A stretch of DNA of 64,000 nt. Origin: Hanleya hanleyi. Taxonomy: Eukaryota; Mollusca; Polyplacophora; Lepidopleurida; Hanleyidae. Below, piece by piece: positions 46,701 to 59,963 of the stretch. Both the position numbers and the translations under genes were made by a program. The DNA lies in assembly GCA_036873755.1 (NCBI GenBank), contig JAVTVY010025397.1, positions 41,203 to 105,202 of the forward strand, read 5' to 3'. How positions within the stretch are numbered: the first letter of the stretch is position 1; each line of letters opens with the position of its first letter. The notes under the pieces are model-generated. The model was not told the DNA's origin. It saw nothing but the letters and a program-made list of their open reading frames with translations, and ran no database searches.

Positions 46701-46995
46701 CTGGCGATCCAATTTATGTTGGAGCATTTACAGCGTTCGTCAGTAGACAGAACCATACAACTGGGACCTGATTTAGCTCGAATCTGTGCTTCAGCTTTTC
46801 AGGTCAAGCCGGTCTTTCTCCAACGTCTGAAGTTTAGCAGGTTGAAAACTTCACTTCGGCTGTTCAGTTTGAAATTTGTTCATCTTCTGTTTCTATTCGA
46901 GGTTATGTCAACTTCGTTCAACTCTAACTGTTGCTCTACATTGTCTATCATAATCACCGTTTGTCACATCATTGAAATAATCTGGGATCAAAGAC

Positions 46996-47151
46996 CGATT
47001 AATTTCATCTGGCAGTTCAAAAACAATGCCCATCAGTTGCCACGCTTTTGTACAGTTATCCTGTTCTACCCTATGATCAGGGTCGACTCGTCGGAATAGA
47101 CTCGTACCTTACCAGTCGTACAGCCCGGTTTGAAATCCTGTCCAGTTTAAG
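46996..47151. repeat. 156-bp exact direct repeat, copy 1
   Basis: From 'cgattaatttcatctggcag' to 'gaaatcctgtccagtttaag'. Identical, by my reading, to 47415-47570. It is 263 bp away from its partner, with no similarity outside the block. Confidence 0.93.
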
Positions 47152-47414
47152 CATCTTCATTTTATCCAGCCAATTTCTACGTTCCCACTTCGAACCTGCC
47201 TTGATTTATCTGACCCCTTCAGTGTTCAAAATCCGAGGTGTAAATTTCACCTTCTAACGGCAGAAGAACCAATCAGAACGTACACATCGATTGCTAGTGA
47301 AGGTCAGTGAAGTCACGTAGAGTGACATCATCCTCTATTAGCGGCGTCTTTCCTCCTAATAAGGTGCCCACAATTTAGGTCAGCCAATCAATAATGTTCT
47401 TGTGCGACCCATTT

Positions 47415-47570
47415 CGATTAATTTCATCTGGCAGTTCAAAAACAATGCCCATCAGTTGCCACGCTTTTGTACAGTTATCCTGTTCTACCCTATGATCAGG
47501 GTCGACTCGTCGGAATAGACTCGTACCTTACCAGTCGTACAGCCCGGTTTGAAATCCTGTCCAGTTTAAG
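47415..47570. repeat. 156-bp exact direct repeat, copy 2
   Basis: Exact second copy of 46996-47151. The stretch between the copies (47152-47414) is unique sequence. Confidence 0.93.
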
Positions 47571-47765
47571 ATGCAGTCCGGCAATCTAGCCCCAGAACTC
47601 ACTTTAGCTGCGAAAACTTGTTCCGCCAATACGGAAATAGCCGAACGTGAGATTGGCAGTCCGGTACCCAGCTCCCATAATGCACCGGCGTAATGGGAGT
47701 CTGGCACGGGCCTAGACTAGTACCCATCCACTGCGTGGACCAGTATCTAATAATGAAAAGACGTA

Positions 47766-47909
47766 ATGGCGGCCAAATTTGAGCCCATACCTTCAACATG
47801 GAGTGTTTATAAAATGGCTCGATGCGTGGAGGAAATGCTACAGATCAATGTGAAAACTATCGCTCAAGATATGCGTCTATTTAATCTTGCTTTAGGATTT
47901 GATAACTGA
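47766..47909 (+). CDS. Possible 47-residue small ORF
   Basis: GTAATGGCGG is a good start context. The product begins MAAKFEPIPSTWSVYKMARC and ends ALGFDN at a TGA, with no low-complexity run. It could be a short protein, an upstream ORF of a longer transcript, or chance. I do not recognise it. Confidence 0.25.
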   Translation: MAAKFEPIPSTWSVYKMARCVEEMLQINVKTIAQDMRLFNLALGFDN

Positions 47910-48299
47910 TGATGTTATATAATGGTATTCAGTAAAAGATTGTTTCTTTTATCGACCTTCAGTTCGGCCTTGTCAAGAACAGGCTGTACAGCTTGACGAG
48001 AGTGTCTGTGGATCCGCGTCAGTCCGTAACGTCACAGCAGAATTTTTTTACACGTCACAATACGACGTTATAATGGAATTGTTAATCCGATTGTTGCATA
48101 ACGTCACAAATACACATCAACAGGTCATGACATCGCCGCTACAGTGAAGGTCGGCATTATTAGAAGCCTGTCGTCAATCGGTCCAACGTTATTAGGCGAC
48201 GGCGGCCAGTCTAGCACGGGCCGTCGAATGGCTAGTCTGGATACCTAACCCACATTACGCTACGTCATCCTTCGCTGCATATAGGGTTAGGCCTTGGCC

Positions 48300-51240
48300 G
48301 GCATTTTGTTGACGCGACCTTGACCCCTTGAGCCGAATCACGTGACTTGCGAAGACGCAGAAGTTGTCAACATTGCAACAGCAGGTTGGTGTCTTTTATG
48401 TCAGTTTTTACTATTTCAATTTGTGGTTTCTGCTTGAACATGAACATATTTATAGAGTATGGGTGCCAATGACTGGTTAACTCATACAAAATAGGACAGG
48501 GGCTGATGTATTTGTAAAAATATTGACAACTTTGTGCGATGAGTGTGTCCCGTCTTGGCGCCATTGTGAAGCAAGTTTGGCACGAAATGCTGTAAAATAG
48601 TGGGTAAATAATGTTTTCGAAAACAGATTATCCGACTACTCAGAATTAGCTCAACTTGGGTGTTTATAAAGTACATATCCCTGCTTGTTTTGAGACCTTC
48701 CATTTGTTGTTGCATTCAGTAGTTCAAGTTGAGCACCAATTTAAAGGCAAAGGGTGCGGTGACTGAATTGGTGTGTTTTACAGGTTACAGTCTCGCACGT
48801 GTTGATATTCACATTGTCAGTCGTCATTTTGTTCAAATATTTCACCCAAAATCGGATTGCAACCGTTTATATATTATATTATTCTTATTCATATATTTTT
48901 TACTGCCTATTTAGGGCCTATATATATTCAGTAAATTAAAATTATATCAACAATTAGCTCCCATTACTCCCGCCCCCTCCTCCCCCCCCCCCCACACACA
49001 CACAAATTTCAATATTTTGATTTTATTTCAGGGTTTTGTGATTCACATATTAATCTGTGAAGAAATTAAATTATTTCATTTAAATTTACAGTGACTTGTG
49101 ATGCCGATTTGTTTGAGGCAACGCCACAGTCCAACTTTTTGATGATCGAATCGGCTTATTAAGGTGAAGTAACAAAAGATGAATGTTTTTAATTACCATA
49201 TCTAATAATTCTAATGAGGAAGTCTAAAACCACCTAGTTTTCCAGAGATCTAATTTCTTTGTTTCAAATGAGGCCTCTCTGTGCGCAATATATACAAACA
49301 CAAATATACAAATATGTAATAGTTTTATGATCTGAACTTGTCTCAGGCATTGGCAATGATGAATTCTTTGGGCCTTGTTAGATATCAAGATATATGATTT
49401 TGCAGACTAAGTTTACCTTGGATAAAAATTCAGCGATACTGTATACGGAATATGTAAATTAGTTCAATGGCTATAACAAAAAAAAAAATGTGCTTGTTAA
49501 AGTTTGAGGCCATGATTTCCCATTATACATGTATAAACAGAATCAAGCTGATCCAATTACTTTTTAAGATCACATCAACTAAGAATGGTAGTTTTGCTGT
49601 GTGGAAAATGATACATGTACTACATTTTGATACCTACATCATATACTGAACTGTTTCTCGTGTAATAAACTTTCATTCTACACATCATATCCGATTATCG
49701 CCATGTGCAATATGAAAGGTATTTTATAAACATTATGTCATTAGCGCAAACAAATCAAAATTGAACCTGTCCTTTAATACACAAATCATGTGTACTCTTG
49801 CTCTCATGTTGCAGAACCTAAAACCACCATTGAGTTTGGAGGGAAAGTTCAAACCTGAACACTGGCTGTCATATATGTGGAGGAGTTGAAAGTAAGATAC
49901 ATTCTAATTTTAATTAGCAATTGCTTAAGATGAGTTTGTTATTTATTCAGTGGGTGGCACTGAACAAATGTATAACTACACATCAAAAAATGGTTTTATA
50001 AAAACAAAACAAAAACTTTGTTTTTACATGTAGATATTAAATCTGGAAAGATCTGTAAGCTTATTCTAGAATTTTGATGTGTTTCTAGAAATAAATATAT
50101 TTTCTTGTAATTTCATAAGACATAAGTGGACAAATACGTAGTCTTTAATATCTAACTAATTACCCCAAAGTTATTTACGCTGCTAGCTTTCAGATTTACC
50201 TTCAATATTTAATGTATTAGAATCACTAATTCTGATTTTTAAAAAATATTCTAGGACATTAAATGTCATTTTCTTATTGCAAGAAAAATAATCGGTTCAT
50301 AGGGTAAAAATCTTTAAAATTTATGAGTTAAATTTTCTCACCCCATGGACAGATTATCTTTCACAAAACAAGAAAATGACAGTTTCAGTCCCAAAATATG
50401 TTGAAGAATTCAATGTAGAAGATCAATATGTAAGCTATCATCACAAGCAAAATTTGGGTAATTTATCTTGGATAGCAAAAAAATCAATTATCATTTATGT
50501 AGCATGTTTGTAAAAAAAAATGGTTTTACATCCATATTAATTAACATTCATCACTCATTTCACCACAGCCTTCCAAGTTTGGTTGAACTATTTACAATTT
50601 CTCGGGGAATACATGTATCTCACAAGTTGATAAATATAATCTGTTTCCCTTGGTATGTAATACTAGTATACTAGTTATGTGCTAAAAATAATTATATCTT
50701 ATTCAGTGCATAGTTAGTATTGTTTAAGCTTACATATTGCTGAGGAACAAACAAGTTTACCTATACATGGTCAAATAGAATGTAAGTGATCAAATTATCT
50801 TCATATGGTGACCTTAGGGTTCTTTAGACCGTCAGATTATATGTACCTTGAACCCTTCAGACATGTCAGATGAATTTGTAATTGTATACATTGAGAAACG
50901 GTAGCTAGGGTTCACTACAACTTATATGGACAATTGTGAAGTAGACATTTAGATGACTTCAGTGAAAAAATAGCTCTTTAAAAGGTAGAATGAAGTATAC
51001 TTGCTATGTTGATGTGATTCTATGGGTTAGTTAAGATTTTTCAGATATATCATAACTTACATTTGTTTCGTTCTACAGCTTGAAGATTGAAATACCAGAA
51101 GTGAAGAGAAACAGAAATAAAAGAAGACATTTTGAAAATGCAGACCCATGCTCTCTTCAATGTGGACTGGACATATTAACTCTTACATTATGATTTTTCG
51201 AGAAATAACAGAGTACTGAATGATACAGGCCTTCATATAT
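48300..51240 (+). ncRNA. Possible spliced plus-strand transcript, probably noncoding
   Basis: Three splice-bounded blocks are visible. The first ends about 48385 (AACAGCAG|GTTGGT). The second is 49815-49891, between TCATGTTGCAG and GAAA|GTAAGA. The third starts 51079 after TTCGTTCTACAG. Joined frames hit stops early; the best one in block 2 reads NLKPPLSLEGKFKPEHWLSY and then stops. A long noncoding RNA or a 3' UTR is possible. No transcript evidence. Confidence 0.25.
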
Positions 51241-53990
51241 GGAATAATACAGGGAACAACACATAGAAAATATTACAATAACTGAATCTTTAATATCTGA
51301 ACTGAGAGGAGTATAACATGGACTGATTGTGAATCAGACGGAATTGATCCATGAACTGGCTTCCAATGAATGTGGAGTCACATGTTTTTTCTCTGCAGTA
51401 CCATGAACACTGTTATAAATAGACTTTGAAATGTGGGATAGGGAGTACCGGTATGCCATTTGACAGAATACTCTTTAATTTTAGGTGTGTAGCAATTCAT
51501 TGCCTCCAAATGCTTTTAAACTGAACCTTGAAAGACTAAAAGGACTTAAATATTAGGCCAAAAAAATGTGATGCCGTGTAATACAACATCCTGCGGTTTT
51601 TTTCTCTCTCTAAATTATTTTCTTCAACTTTTTTTCCAAATCCACCATTTGTTATGCTGGAACTGCTTTCAATAGACAGAATAAAAATTATATGACATGC
51701 AAGTGCTTCCCAGTTATTTATAGGACCTACAGTCATTCAAAATGAATTTTAGGTTTCCTGTAACCCTACGAACTCATATTTTTTGTGATAAATATAAATC
51801 AGCATCACTGTTGTTGCACTTTCTCTTCCACAAGACTGAGATCAATAAATCCTTTCAGTAATAATCATCTACACATGTCCAGTTCCATATCAGTTGTAAA
51901 ACCACTCTAGCGCTAGGTGCACCCACTTCAATTATGCATCAAAGCGAAGAAGCCAAGGGACATCTCTTTTGAGATTTGATTTGACTGGGTTCGCGCAGAT
52001 GGTAATAAATATAATTTTGAAATTCACAAGTTGGAAATCATCTGCATGAATGCAGTCCAATCAAACCTCGACAGAGATTTGCCTGGGTGTGTTTGTCTCG
52101 GTATATGGGAACAGTGGTAACATCATTCACTATACGCCGACATCAAATATATCTTCTCTTCAGTGCGCCTGGTGTTCATTTTTCGCACACTGATTTAAAT
52201 TGTTAATTTCTGTGAGATGCGTCTAGGAAATTTCGTCCGGTGTGATCGGGAGCAAATAAGCCACAGATGCATCTTTGCTGAAGCCTCGTACTGGTGTTAG
52301 TTTTAAGAAGGTCCACGTGAATATCTAGCGATATTCAACCGGACATGTGCGGATAGATGGCAGCTTTTATAAGAGATATTCTTACTCTTAAATTTGCAAT
52401 CAACGAATAACTGGCCATTACTAAAGGTGAAATCCGCTTGTCTTATGTATTGGTATTGTTCGCATTTGGTAAAAACATTATGTTCGGTAATGAGTGAGTG
52501 AGTGAAGTGAGTCGATCCTAATCCTTCCGTCGGCAAAATAAGGAGAACCATTGACATTAGAACCTTGATTTTTGGCATGAAGGTGCATTAGCGGACTGTT
52601 ACCAGCAAGTTCTGAGCTGACCTACTTTTGATGAAAATTTCTGGTGATTTTTGATGAAAATCACTGGTGATTCTGACTTGGGCTGTGCCCATCTTAATTT
52701 AAGCAGGATTTCAACTTTGGGGGGGGGGGGGAGGTTTCAAGAGTTCAGTTCGCGTCGGGAGTCCTAATTCCTTCCGTACTTCGTAGGTCCTGTGACGTTT
52801 AGTCACACTGCCATGTGATGCATGCAAATACTGCAATTATGGCTTCCCGAAACGGTATGATTAACTTTCAGCCAGTGTAGCATGTATAGTCGGCAATGTT
52901 TTCCATAGAGTTGCTTTCTGAATGCTATTAAGCTTCTTTATGAAACCTTGAAAACGAGAACAAAAGTTGGGATTGTTTTTTCAAGCAAACAGTTTGTCTC
53001 CAGGTAAAGAAACGTATAATCGCGTTTGCATTCTGCAAAATGTAATCGGCGACGGCTACATTTGCCAGTACCGGTATGTATTTCAATCTACGCAGTTTCA
53101 GTTGCATACGCTCACTTCTGTATTTAACAGTTAAGTGATTTCGTATATCTGAGAAGAAACTGACCTCAGAGATGAGGCAATAATAACCATTTAAGGATAA
53201 CCATAACCATAAAAAGGATAATATGGGAATAGAACCGAAAATGCTTTCTGTTGACGAATTGCAACGGCTGGCAAATTGATCACTTGATTTGGAAGATTCG
53301 CCATATCTATATCCGATTTTAATTCTGGTATTTCTTCTATCTTGAGGAGATGCTCATTTCGGAAATATTTAGTTTGATGAAGATTTCCTCGTATTTCATG
53401 GCGAACACATTACTGGAAAAGATACCGTGTCGATTCACCGGCGGGGAATTTTCCGTGAGATGCCGACACGTAGATTTGGTCACGTTCAGTGAAAGTTCAG
53501 CAATTAATTTTAAATCTAAATACATTCCCCATGTTTCTTGTATTATAGGGTCATGAATGTAGCATAGGATCGTGAATATAACACTTCTGCAGAACATAAA
53601 AAATCGAGATAATGGTCAAAAACTCAGATTGACTTTCCATGCCTTGTTGGCACACGTTACTCGAATGAACATGTTCCAGACATTGTAGAAAAACATATAT
53701 TAAAAATATGATAAAACGAATATTTTTATGAGCCTAGAAGTCGAATCAATTCCTTTTTTTAATTTTGTAACCCCATTTGTAACCACAGTAATGTCACATT
53801 ATTATGACCATGTATTTGTCTGTAGTATATCCGTGATCATAATACATTATACTAATAGTACATCTTTTAGTTTTTTAAATGGAGATAGCCCTTAAATTCT
53901 ACAGCAGACCATATATCTCGTGCCTTTTCATTCCCGAATATTCTTTCCGAATACAGTGGAATTTATTTCATGTTTTTCTCGTAAGGCTCG
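51240..53990. other. Intergenic, no feature recognised
   Basis: AT-rich sequence with short ORFs in several frames, none with recognisable protein features. A G run lies at 52722-52733, and a SINE-tail-like GAGTGAGTGAGTGAAG at 52492-52507. Confidence 0.5.
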
Positions 53991-54161
53991 CACGTGTGTT
54001 ATAACATTTACGGATCAACGTCACGAGAGGCATTATGGGATATGACGTCGCCGCCAAGGCGAAGGTCACAGGACCCGGGGCCAGTCTCTATGTATCCCAA
54101 CGTTATTAATAGAGACGGGTATCCAGTCTATCGAATGGCAGCCTCCAGCGGGAGATTCAAC

Positions 54162-54216
54162 ATGGCGGCTGCCCAGGTTATAGGAATAGGACGATGTCAA
54201 CTTCGCCGTTTTTCTG
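54162..54216 (+). CDS. Possible first coding exon, basic mitochondrial-targeting-like N terminus
   Basis: AACATGGCGGCTGCCCAGG opens MAAAQVIGIGRCQLRRFS and ends at TTTCTG|GTAAGT, a consensus donor (phase 1). The peptide has arginines and no acidic residues, like a mitochondrial presequence. Joining to the acceptor at 54852 gives a stop after three codons. Joining to 57525 (CCAACCTGCAG) gives a 57-residue product ending at 57643. Neither is confirmed. Confidence 0.35.
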
Positions 54217-54852
54217 GTAAGTTTATTACCGGCATTTTATGCCGTCATGATATAACGATTCCTGGTACACCGCCCGTCATTTCTGTATATCGTAAAGCAT
54301 TTGCCGGCTAATGATTTATGTCACAGCAGTCAAAATAGCCGATGTTGTTGTTGTTGCATGCAATAACATGTGCGAGGTCAATGCACTCGCCTGGGAAAGG
54401 AAACGAACTCAAAAATCGCCCAAATACCAATACAATGGACGCCTTATATTTTCTGATAATATTATCAAGTATCTGAAGTCATCAGCGTTCTGGTTATTTA
54501 AGAAAATGTGAATCAATTCAATTTGATTGGAAAGGGTGGGGTGGGGGGGGGGGTTTAGTTTAGGGATGCATTTCGTTTATAAAAGATTTAATAAGCATCA
54601 ATTTTATTGTTTCTCAAATCACATGTATCTCTGTACCAGCTGTAAAGGATTCTGATCCTCCAACTATTAAGCAGTCAATATTTCAGAGTGAATTAAAATT
54701 AATTAATTCTTGATTGATTTATGGGCTGCAGTATATGAAATTGGCACCACCCCCACCTCACATATTTGTTATGCTAATTGTTGTTTGAGGTACCGTTGCA
54801 CCATATAATTATAGCATTGTACCAAAATTCTTTTCTCTTCATTTATTGGCAG

Positions 54853-54899
54853 CCACACTGTGACACATTGCCACAAAATCCCTAATCCAGCTGGTACCA
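54853..54899 (+). other. Splice-bounded block, possible exon
   Basis: Flanked by CATTTATTGGCAG with a good pyrimidine tract and by ACCAG|GTATGT. One frame reads HTVTHCHKIPNPAGT without a stop, but it is not the frame offered by the exon at 54162. It may be a noncoding exon or unused. Confidence 0.25.
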
Positions 54900-55609
54900 G
54901 GTATGTATTCATCCTACTAATATTATGATTCTATGATATTTTATAATATCAATATACTATAATATGAATACTATAATTATACGATATTTCAAGTCTGCAT
55001 ATTCACCACCATAAGAGTTATTGATGAAAAATAATATTTTTGTATATTGTTAAAAAGGAAAGCAATTAAGTAGGCCAAGGTTCTACATTTCTATTGGGAT
55101 CTATTTCTTCTGCAAACTTATGGAACAACTTCTTTATTCAAAATACAGTTATTTGTTGATTACAACATGAATCCTTTCCACAAAACATCGCTCCATTGAG
55201 AGGTTATTCATGTAAAACAATCATATACTAATTAATATATCACAGCCTCTGGTCATGCTTATATATGACTAAATAAACATGGTTCAGTTACAATCCATTC
55301 ATGGTCAATTAAGATCCATCAACATTATTATCGTTTTTAGCTCGCGGTATACGAAGTAGGCGAGGTATTGGGAGAGAGAGGGGGAAAGTGTTGGTGTCGG
55401 TGTCGGTGTCGGTGTTGGTGTCCGGTTAGACTTTTATGTTTAGGCTGGACTTAGAAAGTTTTCTGGGTTAATCTTTTCTGTTTAGGCTGGACTTAGAATA
55501 ATTTTGACTTCTTATTAGGCATGAGATGCAGTGTACATTGTATACACAGTCATACATACCAAATCACATACAGTATATTCCTTTATAGTATTTACTAATA
55601 GTTTTTGAC

Positions 55610-56335
55610 ATTATTTTATTTCAGAAGTACAATATCAAAATAACTGGCGGGGGAATCCCGCAGTACCGAACCCCTGTTAGTTTTTAATTTCGTGTCGCCT
55701 TAAATGAAGGACGCCATTTCCTAAAATTTTATCAAATTCTCGTTGACCCTGAAGCTTTTGTACAACCATATCTGTGTCCACACATTTAACTTACTATATT
55801 AATTAAAAGTGAGTTTGAATCAGTTTGTGAGCTCAGTCTTTACCCGTGCACATTATTATGGAGCATTACAGTATGATTGGACACAGTTGTCATTGCGTTC
55901 TTTTATTTGCATACAAATGTGAAGGTTTACCACAGTGCAAGCTAGTGTCCCATTGCCTGTTGGAAATGATAGATTTAGTCCTACTATTGCACTGTTATTA
56001 GCTTTGTTTGTTCACATATCATCACACAAAGTTACACCAAGAACGTGCTCAAAATTGCACACCTATTGTTCCTAACTACATGTATACATGAACATGTATT
56101 CATCAGATCTATGCAATGGGATGTGTAGGCTTACTTTTGGAAAAAATGTAATCTTTATTGGTAGTTATATAATATAGTTCCTCCTTCAATCCAACCTCAA
56201 TATCACTAAATATATAAATCATATTTCTTAATAAATTTATTATTTTAAATGATGTGCATTGCCAATGATGTGCAACCTCAAATGATGTGCCATCCTTAAG
56301 GGCTCGATCTTTTTGCGAAGCTGCATATATCTCTT
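55610..56335 (-). repeat. Dispersed repeat family R1, copy 2 (inverted relative to 28330)
   Basis: Starts 'cagaagtacaatatcaaaat', then 'gcgggggaatcccgcagtac' and 'tttcgtgtcgccttaaatga', and ends 'gggctcgatctttttgcgaa'. This is the reverse order of the copy at 28330-29020. Confidence 0.65.
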
Positions 56336-56611
56336 GTATGTGATACTAACCTATTAGGTAGGAGATGCAGTGTACATTGTAGGTTTATACTTGGTGTAAG
56401 AATTACGCACAAGACAGAGCCTACAATAGCCTGTCTGAGCTCAACAATGCGTCTAGACGTGACCCTTTTCAGCTGCACAAAAGCCTCAACAAAAGCCTCA
56501 ACAATGCGTTCTTACACCGACCTGTTACATATACACAAACACGTCAAATCAACTACAATATATTCCTTTATAGTAATTACGGTACTAATAGTTTAATCAC
56601 ATTATTTCATT

Positions 56612-56995
56612 TCAGAAGTACAATATTAAATATTAACCCCTGGTGGTTAATTTTGTGTCGCCTTTAATGAAGAACACCATTTCCTTCAATTTTGGTATCG
56701 AATCCCATTCCTCATCATGATTTAACCTCAAGCTTTTGCACGAACCATATTTGTCCAGGCATTTCACACCCACATCTCAGACAAAATTTCAATTGTACAT
56801 GTATTCATAATGACATGTATAAGCTTACTTTTGGAAAAAAAAGTAATCTTTATTTCAAGTTTTATAATATAGTTCATGTTTCAATCCAACTTCAGCATCA
56901 CTGACGAAGAAGTCAAATTTTTATTGCAATATGTATTGTCATTGCCAGTGATGTGCAACCTGAAGGGCTCGATCTTTATGTGAAGCTGCATGTTA
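56612..56995 (-). repeat. Dispersed repeat family R1, copy 3 (shorter)
   Basis: Carries 'cagaagtacaatattaaata', 'ttttgtgtcgcctttaatga' and 'agggctcgatctttatgtga', with the middle part of copy 2 missing. It has the same orientation as copy 2 and lies about 280 bp after it. Confidence 0.6.
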
Positions 56996-57524
56996 TTGAA
57001 TACCCAAAAGGCGAGCTGCCGGGTTACACATAACCCTTGTTCATGATTTGCTTTCTAAATCACTCGTGTATAGACTGGATTAAGTTTTCATAGTATACAT
57101 TCTCTAATTTTGCAGTCGACTATCATGTATCAGGGGTCGAAATAACACCGGACTACCTGTCTCTGAAAAGTGAAATTTCTGAAAGACAAGTAGAAATATA
57201 ATTTATGTGTCCCAGGTGACAAATAGAAAAAGTATTTCAAGATATATTTTTGGGGATGATTTCTTCAAAAACTGACAGGAACTGGGTTATATACTGAATA
57301 TTTTATCCTATGATCAACATTTTCTCCACTTCATTGCAACATTTTATTTGTTTATATTTTAGTGTTCAAGTTAAATTCTGAGGAGACAAGTAATAAATGT
57401 GCTCACCTGTCACCTGAGACAAGTAGTTTTTCTTTCTAACATTTCAACCCCTGCTATTTCATATGTTTTCCACACGAGTTCTGACACTAAATGTATCGGT
57501 ACATCATTGTTTTCCAACCTGCAG

Positions 57525-57758
57525 GTCACGGATTCAGCCACATCAGCACTTTATCGATACAAGATGATACAACAGGACGTATTACAGTTCAAACTGGATA
57601 TCAGCTACAAATCTGGCATACAGAGTTTTACACATGCAAATGACCACCTGCACCGTAATATTTGTATGTGTCAGGCAGCCGGACAATTTCTATCTCAACA
57701 GCAATGCCAGGCATTATTCCTTGACTCAAAAGCATTGCTATTTAGGGCACTGGATTAG
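57525..57758 (+). other. Possible exon or ORF after a strong acceptor
   Basis: TTTTCCAACCTGCAG precedes 57525. Two frames are open. Phase 0 reads VTDSATSALYRYKMIQQDVL and runs to a TAG at 57756. The phase that fits exon 54162 reads HGFSHISTLSIQDDTTGRIT and stops at 57643. I recognise neither. Confidence 0.25.
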
Positions 57759-59735
57759 TCACACGAAAGTTAAGAATTGTTATAATAACAATATTGATAT
57801 GTAGAATGGGATTTTGTGGAGAATATCAGATACATGGAAGTATGACAGTCCAACATCTCCACAGCATGCTCCCCAATTCTCCTCATTCCGACTTTAATTC
57901 TTAGGTGTATTGATGCCCCACTCCCAGTGTAAATTTGTGGTCTGTGATCTACCTGAATCCTGCCTGTATCTACAGCATGGGGCATGTTTTTAACTAGAGA
58001 TAAATTGCATCAAATTATGTGAAGGTGACCATTATGCTTACATTGAAGATAATTTTGAGAACATCAAGTTAAAATAGTCCAAATATCACTGATTAAAACC
58101 TTCTCCATACTGTAGCCATACTGTACTGTAGGATGGAGAGGAAAATTACAAACTGTAAATTTCATCCAGGATTCATGTGTCAGTGTACCGATCGGTCTGC
58201 CTGGGGAATCTTTTGTCTAAGAATTAAAGTGGGTACGACAGATTCCAGCTGCTGTTAAAAATAGACTCGTCATATATCACGCTGAACCAGGGTCTGAAAT
58301 AAGCTATTTTCATCTGACATGTCTGATCAAAATGCACCACTCCTGCCTATGTTACAACATTGCAGACATGCATGTCTAATCAAATTTTGTGAAATGACTT
58401 GGATCAAATTGAGGCAAAGCTATTGTTAATGCAGTGGACACTAGCAAATCTATTTCAGCATATTGTGGACTGCCCCCCCCCCCCCCCCATTTGGAACATT
58501 AATTAACAGAAAGTGTATGTTAAAACACTGGGCTGTAGAAGGATAACCAGTCATATGATGTCGTACTTCGTATTAATATGTATCATGATTATTGATAGGT
58601 CAGATCAGGCCATACTACTGGTCTCTACATGTATTGTCTACATGTGTATTTTAATGTATGTTCATGTATCTGCTTTTTAGCCCTATATGGGCATAACAAT
58701 AGCAATAAAATTATCTTATCTATCTGTATAATATCGTAGGATTTCCAAAACTTTAGGTCAAACCGATTTCCCATTGATCACCATTTTATCAAATCTCTGC
58801 CAACTAGTCTGATTGGTAGCGGTCCCGGCTTGGAATATTTTGATGGAAAAGATTATAAGCCGTTAACTTTGAGTTTGCGTGAATGCAGATACTTTTTCCA
58901 CAAAATTTTCAGCATAATTATCCCCCTTGATACCAACATTGAATGTGTCTCTAAAATGATGCTAGCTGTTGGAATATTTTTGATATCGGATTCTATGACT
59001 CGGCATATTTCAGTTTCTTGAATTGGGTCTCTTAAAAAAAAAAACCTTCTTGGGGATCTTTGACCAGACACAAAGACTATTTTTCGAGTATAGAAACCCT
59101 TTAAGGCAAGAAGACAAAGGCATTTTCTCCTGCAATGTCAGCCACATACAGAAGAACACAAGTTATATGTACATGTATCCATAATTTATTATGATAAATT
59201 ACATAACAGATTCGTGCCTTTGATGTTCAGGTACCTTTCTATGCTAACTCCTGTAATTCACTATGTACCCCAGTTACCTTCAATATGTCACTCGTGTGGT
59301 TGGCTTACCTTAGTGTCATGTGAAATCATGCTATTTTATTCCTTAAGCTGTTGAAGGGTGTTGGATTCAATCACAATAATCAACATACATGTAAGTGAGA
59401 AGTGGACTTTTGCAACATCATATTTATGTGAGCTGAATATATCAATGTTCAACTGTATGGGTCTCCTGTTGTGTAGAAAATATTTACGACTATATGATAC
59501 ATATTGACTGTGATTAAGTCTTATCATGGTCTCTAATATATTGTAGAATACTGATGTGGACCAGCAAGAAACATAACTATGAGATAGTATTATTTATTTT
59601 TTGTTCTATATTATTAAGTTATTAAACTTTCAATTTGCTTCCTAAGTCTTAAACCTGCTTTAATTAATGCCTTTAATCTCCAATTAAATGCACAATCAAA
59701 CGTAGAAAAACGGAAGTTAAAAGAAAAAGTTAACT
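57759..59735. other. Intergenic, no feature recognised
   Basis: AT-rich. A C run lies at 58472-58488, and a 'tatgggcataacaatagcaataaaa' segment near 58687 looks like a poly(A)-signal-like tail. No coding block or clear repeat ends. Confidence 0.5.
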
Positions 59736-59963
59736 CCCCTAGGAGAGTTGTCCGCCCCTAGGAGAGCTCTCCCATTCAATCCAGCGTGGTTACTATAAAG
59801 GTCATTGTAAGCCTTATTCCAATCCTCTTTCTCCTGTTTGCTCGAGCAGTGCACATCTAGGGAAGTGTTCAGAGTCAATTTTACAACATTAGTTGTTGTT
59901 GTCTCGCTGGTATATCCTTTATCAAGTGTTGACTTTGTTGTTTATTCGGAACTTACTTATTGT

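Larger units (their letters stand above)
47270..48390. promoter_or_regulatory. CpG-richer region, possible promoter
   Basis: Visibly richer in CG dinucleotides than its surroundings (ACGTCA, GGCGACGGCGGCC, GACGCGACC), with several CACGTGA and ACGTCA motifs. It could drive the minus-strand PEP synthase-like gene, a plus-strand transcript, or both. No TATA box in a clear position. The assignment is inferred from composition only. Confidence 0.35.

Noticed and set aside
47100..47151. LINE reverse-transcriptase tail on the minus strand (LDRISNRAVRLV)
   Set aside because: The resemblance to LINE 3' ends is only about ten residues and the neighbouring residues do not fit, so it is not called.
46716..47257. 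127- and 69-codon plus-strand ORFs
   Set aside because: Composition and lack of motifs suggest chance; half of this stretch is the 156-bp duplicated block.
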